Part shown: positions 28,398-36,391 of the stretch, in pieces
Numbering within the stretch: the first letter of the stretch is position 1
Layout of the letters: each line of letters opens with the position of its first letter
DNA from: Moraxella sp.
Lineage (GTDB): Bacteria; Pseudomonadota; Gammaproteobacteria; Pseudomonadales; Moraxellaceae
Direction of reading: 5' to 3'
NCBI GenBank assembly: GCA_030528385.1
Contig: JAUMYZ010000001.1
Coordinates: forward strand, 62,001 to 126,000
DNA: 64,000 bases
Made by a program: the position numbers and the translations under genes
The notes under the pieces: generated by a model
What the model was told of the DNA's origin: nothing
Database searches by the model: none
The model's input: only the letters and a program-made list of their open reading frames with translations

Positions 28398-28476
28398 GGG
28401 TGCTTGTCCTTAAATTTGTGTCAAATCTAACTTGCCTGCACAGCCATTGTCATAAGCCGACAAGCAAAAGCACCCC
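28398..28476 (-). promoter_or_regulatory. Probable translational expression platform of the glycine riboswitch
   Basis: On the minus strand GGGTGCTT, just 3' of aptamer 2 (28468-28475), is complementary to AAGCACCC directly before the gcvT ATG (28398-28405). GCTTGTC (28459-28465) is also complementary to GACAAGC (28402-28408). Either pairing would bury the Shine-Dalgarno/start region. No T tract is present, so control is probably at translation. Confidence 0.6.
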
Positions 28477-28694
28477 ATCTGTCCTGTAACCTGAGATTTT
28501 CAACGGACAACTGCCGTTTTCTTCCCTTCGGTGAACTTTTGTTCTCTCCAGATTGTGTTGGCTGGGATTGGTTTAGTCAAGAAAAAGCCAGCCGAAATTT
28601 TTCAGTCCGTTTACCTGAGCGATTATAGGGTCGGTTTACGCCTTCGGTGGTTTGTGCTTGGCAAATAAGCAAACAAACGCTCTCCTGAAAAATT
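28477..28694 (-). promoter_or_regulatory. Tandem glycine riboswitch controlling gcvT
   Basis: Two glycine aptamers read on the minus strand. Aptamer 1 (28596-28694) has a 10-bp P1 (AATTTTTCAG/CTGAAAAATT), GGAGAGCG, CACCGAAGGCG and GCTCAGGTAAACGGAC. Aptamer 2 (28477-28554) has P1 AATCTG/CAGAT, GGAGAGAAC, CACCGAAGGGAAG and TCTCAGGTTACAGGAC. These are the conserved glycine-riboswitch elements. The 41-nt linker contains a 6-bp hairpin GGCTGG/CCAGCC. Such elements usually switch on glycine cleavage genes when glycine is abundant. Confidence 0.95.
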
Positions 28695-28704
28695 AAACCA
28701 CTCT

Positions 28705-28733
28705 ATTATGAAAAATAATGCTACAATTTACAA
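28705..28733 (-). promoter_or_regulatory. Promoter of the riboswitch-gcvT transcript
   Basis: On the minus strand -35 TTGTAA (28728-28733), a 17-nt spacer and -10 CATAAT (28705-28710) predict a start near 28698, only a few nucleotides before aptamer 1. Confidence 0.7.
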
Positions 28734-28793
28734 GCGAAATTTTGCACTTTGTTGCAATAAATGACCATTTTGACTGTTTTTGTAAGGAAAATC

Positions 28794-29123
28794 ATGCACT
28801 GTGATGTTTATAAGTTTGCCAAAAGTCCTGATTGGTATGTTTATATCGCCCGACCCAACTATCCTGACGATGTCAATGAGCTCACCGATTGGCTAGGGGT
28901 GTTGCCGAGCGAGTTGCGTGGCAAATTGGGGCTGGGCAGTTTTGTCATGCACTTAGATTTGTCAGCACGAGACAAATTAGCTCAAGCCGACATTGAGACA
29001 GTCAAAGCCAAACTTGCCGAGCAAGGCTACTATGTACAAGCCCCACCTGCCGACGTGCTTGCCGCTCAAGCACTTGCCAAAGTCCAAGCCTTGCAAGACA
29101 ACCAATACAACCAAGGTTTCTGA
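28794..29123 (+). CDS. YcgL-domain protein
   Basis: This 109-residue cytosolic protein of the YcgL family has no settled function. Typical features are the N-terminal MHCDVYKFAKSPDWYVYI, LGSFVMHLDLSARDKLAQADIETVK and EQGYYVQAPP. The ATG at 28794 has AAGGA 7 nt upstream and aligns with the family start; an in-frame start 11 codons upstream does not. It is divergent from the gcvT riboswitch promoter. Confidence 0.85.
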   Translation: MHCDVYKFAKSPDWYVYIARPNYPDDVNELTDWLGVLPSELRGKLGLGSFVMHLDLSARDKLAQADIETVKAKLAEQGYYVQAPPADVLAAQALAKVQALQDNQYNQGF

Positions 29124-29199
29124 TTGATTTTTGTAAAGCAACATTAGGCATAACTCAAAGTTGTGGTAGAATGTGCAATTATTTATAAGTTGAAATTTT

Positions 29200-29694
29200 A
29201 TGGATTGGTTAAAAGGTCTTATAAACAATCTGCCCCTTGATGACATCAGTGAGTGGCTGGCGTCCGTTGTCTTTTGGTGGAGTCAGCTGGTGGCGGACAT
29301 ACCAGCCGATGACTTGCCGTTTTTTGCTTATATTGGTGCAGCAACATTGGCTTTATTGTTGTTTATTTTGGTGGTGCGTGTCTTGCCACGTCCCTTTGGC
29401 AGCATGTTGTGGGTTTTTGCTGTGGCGGTGCTCTTGACCCCTGGTGATGTGCTGACTGGTACAGGACAAATAGCGCCTGCAATTGCTGGTGTGGCGCATG
29501 GTGTGTTGATGGGTGATTATGCAACAGCGCTGAGTGCTTTTTTGCCAATTTTGATGGTCTTTGTGGTGCTGTTGTTTGTGGGAGCGATTTGGCAGGTGCT
29601 GCGTGGCGTGATAGAAGTCAGCATTGCCAAAGCTCAAGAGACCGCGCGCATCAAGGAACAAAAACGCCTTGCCCAAACACAAAATTTGGAGTGA
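29200..29694 (+). CDS. Hypothetical membrane protein, 164 aa
   Basis: The protein has an amphipathic N-terminal segment (about 1-35) and three membrane helices: about 42-62 (IGAATLALLLFILVVRVL), 68-95, and 112-137 (FLPILMVFVVLLFVGAIW). A charged cytosolic tail (AKAQETARIKEQKRL) follows. The family is not recognised. It lies upstream of the rpsF operon, which has its own promoter. Confidence 0.65.
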   Translation: MDWLKGLINNLPLDDISEWLASVVFWWSQLVADIPADDLPFFAYIGAATLALLLFILVVRVLPRPFGSMLWVFAVAVLLTPGDVLTGTGQIAPAIAGVAHGVLMGDYATALSAFLPILMVFVVLLFVGAIWQVLRGVIEVSIAKAQETARIKEQKRLAQTQNLE

Positions 29695-29722
29695 TGTACT
29701 TTTTTTTGTTAAAAAAGTAGTG

Positions 29723-29801
29723 TATAATTAGGCTTTTGTTAAACATAAAGTTAGCAATCTCCTTGCCATCGCAGATGGTGGCTGTTTTAATCCGTAGGGA
29801 G
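29723..29801 (+). promoter_or_regulatory. rpsF promoter and S6:S18-type autoregulatory leader
   Basis: A TATAAT box lies at 29723-29728; no clear -35 box is seen. In the leader CTCCTT (29759-29764) pairs with AGGGAG (29796-29801), which is the rpsF ribosome binding site, and encloses the hairpin GCCATC-GCA-GATGGT. An unpaired stretch on the 3' side contains CCG (29792-29794). This matches the layout of the widespread S6:S18-binding motif by which the two proteins repress their own mRNA. Confidence 0.6.
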
Positions 29802-29806
29802 TCCTT

Positions 29807-30208
29807 ATGAGACATTATGAAGTGGTGCTGCTGGTGCACCCAGACCAAAGCAACCAAGTTGCTGATATGGTAACCAAGTACAGAAACTTGGTTGAAGAAC
29901 ATGGTGGCACCAACCATCGCCTAGAAGATTGGGGTCGTCGTCAGTTGGCTTATCCCATCAACAAAATCCACAAAGCGCATTATGTGTTATTAAACATTGA
30001 ATGTGGTGAGACTGCATTGGCTCAGTTAGAAGAGTTGTTTAGATATAATGACGCCATTATCCGTAGCTTGATTATTCGTCGTGAGCATGCCATTACTGAG
30101 CAATCCCCACTGGCGAAAGAAGCCGAAGAGAAACGCACTCGTAAAGCCAACCGCCGTAACGATGTTCGCACTGTTGAAAGTGAGAACGAAGTTGCTGACA
30201 GCGAATAA
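29807..30208 (+). CDS. rpsF: 30S ribosomal protein S6
   Basis: S6 is a 30S platform protein that binds 16S rRNA together with S18. The 133-residue product begins [15 protein letters not shown] and contains [13 protein letters not shown] and HYVLLNIE, all standard. The C-terminal tail is charged ([15 protein letters not shown]). It is the first gene of rpsF-rpsR-rplI. Confidence 0.97.
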   Translation: MRHYEVVLLVHPDQSNQVADMVTKYRNLVEEHGGTNHRLEDWGRRQLAYPINKIHKAHYVLLNIECGETALAQLEELFRYNDAIIRSLIIRREHAITEQSPLAKEAEEKRTRKANRRNDVRTVESENEVADSE

Positions 30209-30223
30209 TTAAGGAGACACATC

Positions 30224-30451
30224 ATGGCACGTTTTTATCGTCGTCGTAAATTCTGCCGTTTTACCGCCGAAGGTATCACGCACATTGATTACAAAGATGT
30301 GGAGCTACTAAAGCAGTACATCAGCGAAAATGGCAAAATCGTTCCTAGCCGTATCACGGGCACTTCCAATAAATATCAGCGTCAGTTGGCGGTTGCCATT
30401 AAACAAGCGCGTTATTTGGCGTTGTTGCCATACACCGACAACCACAAGTAA
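30224..30451 (+). CDS. rpsR: 30S ribosomal protein S18
   Basis: The 75-residue protein has the classic pattern [25 protein letters not shown], and [16 protein letters not shown] near the end. It pairs with S6 on the 30S platform and follows rpsF by 15 nt with a good AAGGAG site. Confidence 0.98.
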   Translation: MARFYRRRKFCRFTAEGITHIDYKDVELLKQYISENGKIVPSRITGTSNKYQRQLAVAIKQARYLALLPYTDNHK

Positions 30452-30470
30452 GCATTAACGGAGAAAAATC

Positions 30471-30947
30471 ATGCAAGTTATTCTATTACAGCGTGTCGTT
30501 AATCTTGGCAAACTTGGCGAAACGGTTGATGTTAAAGCTGGCTACGGTCGTAACTACTTAATTCCACAAGGTAAGGCATTGCCTGCCAATGCGGCAAACA
30601 TTGCCAAGTTTGAAGCGCGTCGTGCCGAACTTGAAGCACAAGAAGCCGCTGAATTGGCAACCGCTCAAAAACGCGCTGACGCATTGGCAGACGTCAATGT
30701 CATTATGCGCGCCAAAGCAGGCGACGAAGGCAAGCTGTTTGGTTCCATCGGTACCCGTGATATTGCTGACGCACTTACTAAATCTGGTTTGGAAGTAGAC
30801 CGTGCCGAAGTGAAATTGCCAGAAGGCTCATTCCGTCAGGTGGGTGAGTACAAGGTAACCATTCAACTACATCACGATGTCAGTGCAGATATTTTGGTAA
30901 CCATTTTGTCAGAAGATGGCACACCAGTTAGCGAAGATGACGAATAA
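30471..30947 (+). CDS. rplI: 50S ribosomal protein L9
   Basis: L9 has two globular domains joined by a long helix. The 158-residue protein has the N-terminal [19 protein letters not shown] and [12 protein letters not shown], the connecting helix (about 40-75), and the C-terminal domain with [16 protein letters not shown]. The tail after about residue 148 is a short acidic extension ([11 protein letters not shown]). It closes the operon. Confidence 0.97.
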   Translation: MQVILLQRVVNLGKLGETVDVKAGYGRNYLIPQGKALPANAANIAKFEARRAELEAQEAAELATAQKRADALADVNVIMRAKAGDEGKLFGSIGTRDIADALTKSGLEVDRAEVKLPEGSFRQVGEYKVTIQLHHDVSADILVTILSEDGTPVSEDDE

Positions 30948-30984
30948 TTATTGACTAATAATTATTAGGCAATCATTGAGCGAC

Positions 30985-31008
30985 AAAACCCCCGATTTGG
31001 GGGTTTTT
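30985..31008 (+). terminator. Terminator of rpsF-rpsR-rplI
   Basis: AACCCCC and GGGGGTT, with flanking A and T runs, form a strong stem with a 5-nt loop. Confidence 0.92.
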
Positions 31009-31029
31009 CTTGTGGTGGACAATGGTCTA

Positions 31030-31065
31030 ATAAAACCCGCACAGGCAAGTTGGGGCGGGTTTTTC
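31030..31065 (-). terminator. Terminator downstream of metG
   Basis: AAAACCCGC (31032-31040) and GCGGGTTTTT (31055-31064) pair around a 14-nt loop. T residues follow on both strands, so it can stop metG and act as backup for rplI. Confidence 0.75.
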
Positions 31066-31097
31066 TAAAATGACAATTTTGATATGATGCTAGGATA

Positions 31098-33158
31098 TTA
31101 TGCCAGTACCGAGCCTGCCACCATAGTATCAGGCAACAATACCACTGTTAATTGTCCGTCTTTTTCAGCCGATAAAATCATGCCTTCTGACACGCCAAAT
31201 TTCATCTTACGCGGGGCAAGGTTGGTTACACAAATCACTGTTTTACCTTGTAGTTCTTCGGGCTGATAAAACTTGGCAATACCACTAAACACATTGCAAG
31301 TTTTAGGCGCGCCGTTGTCATCAACATCACCAACATCAAGGGTGAATTGCAGTAGTTTGTCCGCCCCTGCTACTTTGTTGCATTCTAGCACTTTGGCGAC
31401 TTTCATTTGTACTTTGGCAAAATCATCAATGCCGATAAATTCGTCATTTGTGTTGCTGTTTTCCACTTTTTTACTCGCTTTTTTGCTTTTGGTTTCGGTA
31501 GGTTGCAGATTTTCCTTGGAATCATCAATCATTGCTTGCACCTTTTTAGGGTCAATGCGTTGCATGAGTGGCGTAAATTCGTTGATGGAATGTGTCAAAA
31601 TATCAAATCTGGCATTAAAATCAAAATTCTCCACATTTAAAAACTGCTGTGATTTTTGTGCCAAAGTTGGCAACACGGGCGACAGATACACCATGATTTT
31701 ATGAAATAGGTTAAGCCCCACTGAACACACCGCTTGCACCTGCTCGGCATTGGCGGGGTCTTTGGCGAGAGCCCACGGCTTTTTTTCATCAATGTACTGG
31801 TTGGCAAGGTCAGCCAGTGCCATAATCTCACGAATGGCAGTGCTGAATTCTCGGTTTTCGTAGTGGGTGATAATGCTGTCGCCTGCTTTAATAAACTGCT
31901 CTACAAGTTTTGGCTCAGCACACTCAGCGGATAATTGATGGTTAAACTGGGTGTTGATAAATTTGGCACAGCGACTGGCGATATTGACCACTTTGCCCAC
32001 CAAATCTGAGTTTACTTTGGCAATAAAATCGTCCAAATTTAGGTCGGAGTCTTCTACTTTGTCAGAGAGTTTGGACGCAAAATAGTAGCGTAAATATTCA
32101 GGATTTAGGTGTTTTAGGTAGGTTTCGGCTTTGATGAAGGTGCCCCGAGACTTGCTCATTTTTTCACCATTGACGGTCAAAAAGCCATTGACAAACAGTG
32201 ATGTCGGCGTGCGGTAGTTCGCTCCTGTGAGCATGGCAGGCCAAAACAAGGCGTGAAAATAGACAATGTCTTTGCCAATAAAATGATACACTTCGGCTTG
32301 ACTGTCTTTTTTCCAATAATCATCAAACTGAAGCTCGGGGCGTTTGGCAGTCAGATAATTTTTAAAACTTGCCATATAGCCAATGGGAGCGTCCACCCAC
32401 ACATAAAAATATTTGTCATCGGTATTGGGGATTTTAAAGCCAAAATAGGGGGCGTCTCGGCTAATATCCCAATCAGTCAGACCAGCTTCAAACCATTCGT
32501 CTAATTTATTGGCAATGGAAATGGGCAAGCGACCTTTATCTCGTGTCCAGTTTTGCAAAAATTGGCTAAAATTTGGCAGATTAAAAAAGTAATGGTCGGA
32601 TGATTTTTCCACAGGCGTTGCCCCACTTAGGGTGGAGCGAGAGTTGATGAGCTCGGTGGCGTTGTAGGTGGTGCCACACACTTCGCAGCTGTCGCCGTAT
32701 TGGTCGTCCGCTTGACATTTGGGGCAAGTGCCTTTGATAAAACGGTCGGACAAAAACATTTGCTTTTCGGGGTCAAACAGCTGGGTAACAGGACGAACGC
32801 TGATGTTGCCTGCCTTGTGGTTTGCCAGATAAATGGCTTCTGATAGCTGGCGGTTGGTGTCTGAATGCGTGCTGTCATAGTGGTCAAAGGACACATCAAA
32901 ACCAGCAAAATCACGCTCATGCTCTGTTTGTACATTTTTGATTTGTTCTTCGGGGCTAATGCCATTGGCTTGGGCGCGCAGCATAATCGCCGTGCCGTGT
33001 GCGTCGTCAGCACAGATATAAATCACGTCATGACCCATCGCTCGCATGGCTCTTACCCACACATCGGCTTGAATATAGCCGAGCAAATGCCCCAAATGGA
33101 TTGAGCCGTTGGCATAAGGCAGGGCGTTGGTTACAAGAATTTGGCGTTTGGTTGTCAT
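31098..33158 (-). CDS. metG: Methionyl-tRNA synthetase
   Basis: MetG charges initiator and elongator tRNA-Met. The 686-residue protein has the class I signature in [13 protein letters not shown] (HIGH-like, near residue 18), zinc-knuckle cysteines [18 protein letters not shown] (about 145-162), and KMSKS in [10 protein letters not shown] (near 333). A C-terminal tRNA-binding domain (about 580-686, [20 protein letters not shown]) mediates dimerisation. A Lys/Ser-rich linker precedes that domain. It is a monocistronic unit between convergent and divergent neighbours. Confidence 0.97.
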   Translation of the reverse strand: MTTKRQILVTNALPYANGSIHLGHLLGYIQADVWVRAMRAMGHDVIYICADDAHGTAIMLRAQANGISPEEQIKNVQTEHERDFAGFDVSFDHYDSTHSDTNRQLSEAIYLANHKAGNISVRPVTQLFDPEKQMFLSDRFIKGTCPKCQADDQYGDSCEVCGTTYNATELINSRSTLSGATPVEKSSDHYFFNLPNFSQFLQNWTRDKGRLPISIANKLDEWFEAGLTDWDISRDAPYFGFKIPNTDDKYFYVWVDAPIGYMASFKNYLTAKRPELQFDDYWKKDSQAEVYHFIGKDIVYFHALFWPAMLTGANYRTPTSLFVNGFLTVNGEKMSKSRGTFIKAETYLKHLNPEYLRYYFASKLSDKVEDSDLNLDDFIAKVNSDLVGKVVNIASRCAKFINTQFNHQLSAECAEPKLVEQFIKAGDSIITHYENREFSTAIREIMALADLANQYIDEKKPWALAKDPANAEQVQAVCSVGLNLFHKIMVYLSPVLPTLAQKSQQFLNVENFDFNARFDILTHSINEFTPLMQRIDPKKVQAMIDDSKENLQPTETKSKKASKKVENSNTNDEFIGIDDFAKVQMKVAKVLECNKVAGADKLLQFTLDVGDVDDNGAPKTCNVFSGIAKFYQPEELQGKTVICVTNLAPRKMKFGVSEGMILSAEKDGQLTVVLLPDTMVAGSVLA

Positions 33159-33287
33159 AAGTTACCTATTTTATTATGAGTATCATAAAGTGTCATAAAT
33201 TGGGGGATAAATGGCGGATATTATAGCCTAAAACCGCATTTAATGCCATGATGGCTGTGCTATGATAATTATTTTGGAAAAATAACA

Positions 33288-34112
33288 ATGACGTTCTTTG
33301 ATGAGATGTTGGTCAAAATTGATGACATTAGCCCTGCTTGGTTTTTCTGGATTTATATGGGTGTGTGGGCATTTTTATTGTTGCTGGGCTATTTTTTGGC
33401 AGGGGGATTGTATGTATTGATGACCGCTTTGATGTTGATTGCCAGCGTGATTGTTATATATAAATATAAAAATCCCCCAATCACCAAAAACAACAGCGTC
33501 TTTTTAATCCCATTGATTGGGCTTTTGTATGCAGGAATGGTTGGTTCGGGGCTATTATTTTTGCCTGAGCTGATTAGCGATAAATCCCAAGCCCAAGTAC
33601 TGACAGGCATTGTCCCAAACGAACATGAATATGTGCACGGCAGTGGCAAACACTCAAAAAGCCATTATTATCTGACCATCAATGGCACGCGTCTGCACTG
33701 CGATGATGACAATTATGACGATTGCGAGCTGGTATATGCCCATAAAGGTCAAACTGCCACCATTTATCATTATGGGGGTTTGGCTTATGAAATTGATGTT
33801 GGCGGTCAAAAGATTTATGAATTTAATCGCCAAGCTGATAAATTTAAAGCCACCCAACATAAAAAAATGTGGCAATTTATCTGGGCGATGCTTTTATTTG
33901 GCATACCGTCTGTGGTGTTTTTCTTTATCAATAAAAGAATCATTCGTGATATGGCATTTATCAGCGATGAAGAGCTAGCACTTATCCAGCAAGAGCAGGA
34001 ACATGCCAAAAAGTTAATATCCAAACAAATACAATCTCGCATTGGCGTAGGTGGTTGGGCATGGCGGATTTTGTTTGGTTTATTGGGGTGTTTTGTGTGT
34101 TTGGTGCCTTGA
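33288..34112 (+). CDS. Hypothetical membrane protein, 274 aa
   Basis: Two or three N-terminal membrane helices (about 17-60 and 72-92) precede an extracytoplasmic domain (about 95-195) with KSHYYLTINGTRLHCDDDNYDDCELVY, which may form a disulfide. A further helix (about 205-225) and a final hydrophobic segment (WRILFGLLGCFVCLV) follow. It looks like a relative of DUF3592-type membrane proteins, but I would not assign it. The next gene starts at its stop codon (TGATG). Confidence 0.68.
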   Translation: MTFFDEMLVKIDDISPAWFFWIYMGVWAFLLLLGYFLAGGLYVLMTALMLIASVIVIYKYKNPPITKNNSVFLIPLIGLLYAGMVGSGLLFLPELISDKSQAQVLTGIVPNEHEYVHGSGKHSKSHYYLTINGTRLHCDDDNYDDCELVYAHKGQTATIYHYGGLAYEIDVGGQKIYEFNRQADKFKATQHKKMWQFIWAMLLFGIPSVVFFFINKRIIRDMAFISDEELALIQQEQEHAKKLISKQIQSRIGVGGWAWRILFGLLGCFVCLVP

Positions 34113-34495
34113 TGTCCTTTGTGTCTGATAGGAATTCTTTGCTGGTTTTGTGCCTTGTCATGAGTGTGGGGGCTTTTTATGTGGCAGGTATGCCATCTCG
34201 CCACGCCAAACAAGAAGTGGCAGAATATCACACCTTGGCAGAAGAGCATGACATGGCGGACTTGGGCGACTATGTGCTGTCGGGTTTTTATCATTATATT
34301 GGCTTGCTGTCTTGGCTGATTTTGTATGTGCTTTGTCCTTTGGTAATGATGACTTTGGTGGCAATCATTGGCACTTTGGCAAATGGCATGGACATAGGGT
34401 TTTATTTGATGGTGGTAATGGTCGTGCTGTTTGTTGCCATCATCGCATGGGTAATCAAAAGGGCGATGGCGTTTAGGGATTTGGCACTAGAATAA
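34112..34495 (+). CDS. Hypothetical membrane protein coupled to the preceding gene
   Basis: This 127-residue protein has three membrane helices (about 10-27, 63-90, 95-117) and a short charged loop (RHAKQEVAEYHTLAEEHDM). The ATG at 34112 shares the stop of the upstream gene (TGATG), which suggests translational coupling. The frame is open further up to 34055 and contains an extra helix, so a start at 34061 overlapping the upstream gene by 52 nt is also possible. Family not recognised. Confidence 0.6.
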   Translation: MSFVSDRNSLLVLCLVMSVGAFYVAGMPSRHAKQEVAEYHTLAEEHDMADLGDYVLSGFYHYIGLLSWLILYVLCPLVMMTLVAIIGTLANGMDIGFYLMVVMVVLFVAIIAWVIKRAMAFRDLALE

Positions 34496-34509
34496 AAATG
34501 GACATAAAA

Positions 34510-34534
34510 CAAAAGGCTTGTAAAAAGCCTTTTG
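34510..34534. terminator. Bidirectional terminator between the membrane gene pair and sspB
   Basis: CAAAAGGCTT and AAGCCTTTTG form a 10-bp stem around a 5-nt loop between convergent genes. A/T runs flank both sides. Confidence 0.8.
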
Positions 34535-34551
34535 GTATCAAGTGCTAAAAA

Positions 34552-34941
34552 TCAGACAAATTTTAAATGCCCACCGCTGGGTTTGGGTGGCTCTGGCTCA
34601 TCATCGTTAGGCTGGTAGTCAGCGTATTCGCTGGGGTCAAAGAAAAAGCCTTCGGTATGGTCTTCTTTGGCATAAATGCCCAGCACCGCCTGCATGGGAA
34701 TATAGACATCTTGTGCCACCCCGCCAAAACGTGCATTAAAGCTAATGCCTTGATTATCAATGAACAAATCTTTGGTGGCTTGATAAGAGATGGCGAGCAC
34801 AAGGCGGTTTTCTTGGGCGTATTGTAATGGGGCAATGATGTTGGGGCTGGTGCTGTCCACCATCAAATAAGGCGTAAAGCCGTTGTCGCTGAGCCATTCG
34901 TGCATGGCGCGGACAAGGTAGGGGCGTTTGGGGCTAGTCAT
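34552..34941 (-). CDS. sspB: ClpXP protease specificity-enhancing factor SspB
   Basis: SspB tethers ssrA-tagged proteins to ClpXP. The 129-residue product begins SPKRPYLVRAMHEWLSDNGFTP and contains ISFNARFGGVAQDVYIP, the substrate-groove region. An acidic Pro-rich tail (NDDEPEPPKPSGGHLKFV) carries the ClpX-binding peptide at the very end. The ATG at 34941 has AGGAG upstream and overlaps the end of sspA by 8 nt, the usual sspAB order. Confidence 0.94.
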   Translation of the reverse strand: MTSPKRPYLVRAMHEWLSDNGFTPYLMVDSTSPNIIAPLQYAQENRLVLAISYQATKDLFIDNQGISFNARFGGVAQDVYIPMQAVLGIYAKEDHTEGFFFDPSEYADYQPNDDEPEPPKPSGGHLKFV

Positions 34942-35557
34942 AGATAACTCCTGTGTTGAGTGTTTTTTGAAAACTGGGACGAGAAAAAAGCCGCCTTTGA
35001 TAGTCAATGAGTGCTGGACACAATGGCTTGGGCAAAACAATGCCCATCATGGGCAGACGATACAACAAGGGCAATAATAACACATCGCACCAACCAAAGT
35101 TGTGGCTCATAAAAAATTCATAACGCGCAAACAAAGGGTCAAGGGTCAGCAAAGAATCGGTCAGGGTCTTTTTGGCGTGTTTGGCAGATGTGTCGTCAAA
35201 ACTGTCTGGATGGGTGAGCAAAATTTGTCCAAGCGAGAGCCAATCTTTTTGTAATCGCCAAGCAAGCAAGCGCATGGCAGCGCGTTGGGCGGGCGTCTCG
35301 GGCAAGAGTTTGTTGGTGGCATAGCGCTCTTCTAGATACTCAAAAATCACATTGCTTTCGTACAACACAATGTCGCGACCAACCAAAATGGGCAGTGTGG
35401 CATAAGGGTTGAGTTCAGCGATTTCTGTTTCGTCTGCCACCAAGTATCGTTGATGGGGCAGATTTTTTTCTGTTAATAAAAAATGTACCACATGGCTATG
35501 GTAATTGTCATTGGCGTATAAGATGAATGATGTTGATGGGGAGTGGACAAAACTCAC
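34934..35557 (-). CDS. sspA: Stringent starvation protein A
   Basis: SspA is a GST-fold RNA polymerase-associated regulator. The 207-residue product has the thioredoxin-like N-terminal domain (FILYANDNYHSHVVHFLL; NPYATLPILVGRDIVLYES, the cis-Pro and glutathione-site region) and an all-helical C-terminal domain ending SFQKTLNTG. It starts with GTG and has only a weak ribosome binding site, consistent with moderate expression. It is followed directly by sspB. Confidence 0.92.
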   Translation of the reverse strand: MSFVHSPSTSFILYANDNYHSHVVHFLLTEKNLPHQRYLVADETEIAELNPYATLPILVGRDIVLYESNVIFEYLEERYATNKLLPETPAQRAAMRLLAWRLQKDWLSLGQILLTHPDSFDDTSAKHAKKTLTDSLLTLDPLFARYEFFMSHNFGWCDVLLLPLLYRLPMMGIVLPKPLCPALIDYQRRLFSRPSFQKTLNTGVIYD

Positions 35558-35634
35558 GTTAAATACCGAGCAACCAGTTGGGCTTAGTTTAGCAAATTTT
35601 GTCTCAACTAGATATGGTCATCGTGATAAATCAC

Positions 35635-35661
35635 AAAAAGCCAACTAAAAAGTTGGCTTTT
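35635..35661 (-). terminator. Terminator of petABC
   Basis: AAAAGCCAACT and AGTTGGCTTTT form an 11-bp stem with a 4-nt loop, followed on the minus strand by T residues. Confidence 0.88.
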
Positions 35662-35674
35662 GGATTGTGGGTAC

Positions 35675-36391
35675 TTACTTAACGTCTTTCCAAAACTCTT
35701 TGTTAAGTAGGTAAACAGGAATGAGCAGCACCAGCAAGAACAGCAGCACAAAAGCTCCATAAACTTTGCGTTCATGGCGCACAGGTTCTGCCATCCATGC
35801 CATAAAATTGACAAGGTCGCCAACGCGCGCTTCATACTCATCTTTGCCCAGTTCTTTTTGCAGGTTGTGCAACACGTGCGGCATGGCAGCATTGGCAAGC
35901 ACTAGGTTGTTTGCGCCCCAAGGACGGCTGGGGTCTTCGTAAAAGGTCAAAAGATAAGTATATACCCAATCATCACCACGCAAACGCGTTTCTAAAGACA
36001 GGTCGGGTGGAGCCGCACCAAACCAAGCGCCTTGTAGCTCGGGGTCAATTTGGGCGGTGATGTGGTCGCCAATTTGGTCGGAAGTTACCATCAGGTATTT
36101 TTCAACCAACTCTGGTGGTATGTCTAAGTCTTGGGCAATGCGCGAATAGCGCACATATTGGGCAGAGTGGCAGCCCACACAGTAGTTCATAAACATTGCC
36201 GCACCGCGCTGCAATGAGCCCTTGTTGGTTAGGTCAATCGGGGCTTTGCTGCATTCTAAGGTGGTGGTTTTGCCGTCTTCACCAGTGAGTGTGCCACAGC
36301 CATCGCCCCCTGCCGCCATGGCATTGGGCACAAAGAACGTGCCAGCAGTTGCAAGCGTGATAGCAGCACCAATTTTAGTTAATGTTTTCAT
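35675..36391 (-). CDS. petC: Cytochrome c1 of the bc1 complex
   Basis: Cytochrome c1 carries electrons from the Rieske center to soluble cytochrome c. The 238-residue product has a Sec signal peptide (cleavage after AMA near 24), c-heme motif CVGCH near residue 70, the axial Met region in NAAMPHVL, and a C-terminal membrane anchor (VYGAFVLLFLLVLLIPVYLL). The ATG at 36391 overlaps the petB stop (TGATG). The mature N-terminus has a Cys pair (GCGTL and LECSKA). Confidence 0.95.
   Translation of the reverse strand: MKTLTKIGAAITLATAGTFFVPNAMAAGGDGCGTLTGEDGKTTTLECSKAPIDLTNKGSLQRGAAMFMNYCVGCHSAQYVRYSRIAQDLDIPPELVEKYLMVTSDQIGDHITAQIDPELQGAWFGAAPPDLSLETRLRGDDWVYTYLLTFYEDPSRPWGANNLVLANAAMPHVLHNLQKELGKDEYEARVGDLVNFMAWMAEPVRHERKVYGAFVLLFLLVLLIPVYLLNKEFWKDVK

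Noticed and set aside
34552-35040. Longer start for sspB
   Set aside because: The extra 33 codons overlap sspA and precede the family start, while AGGAG lies directly before ATG 34941.
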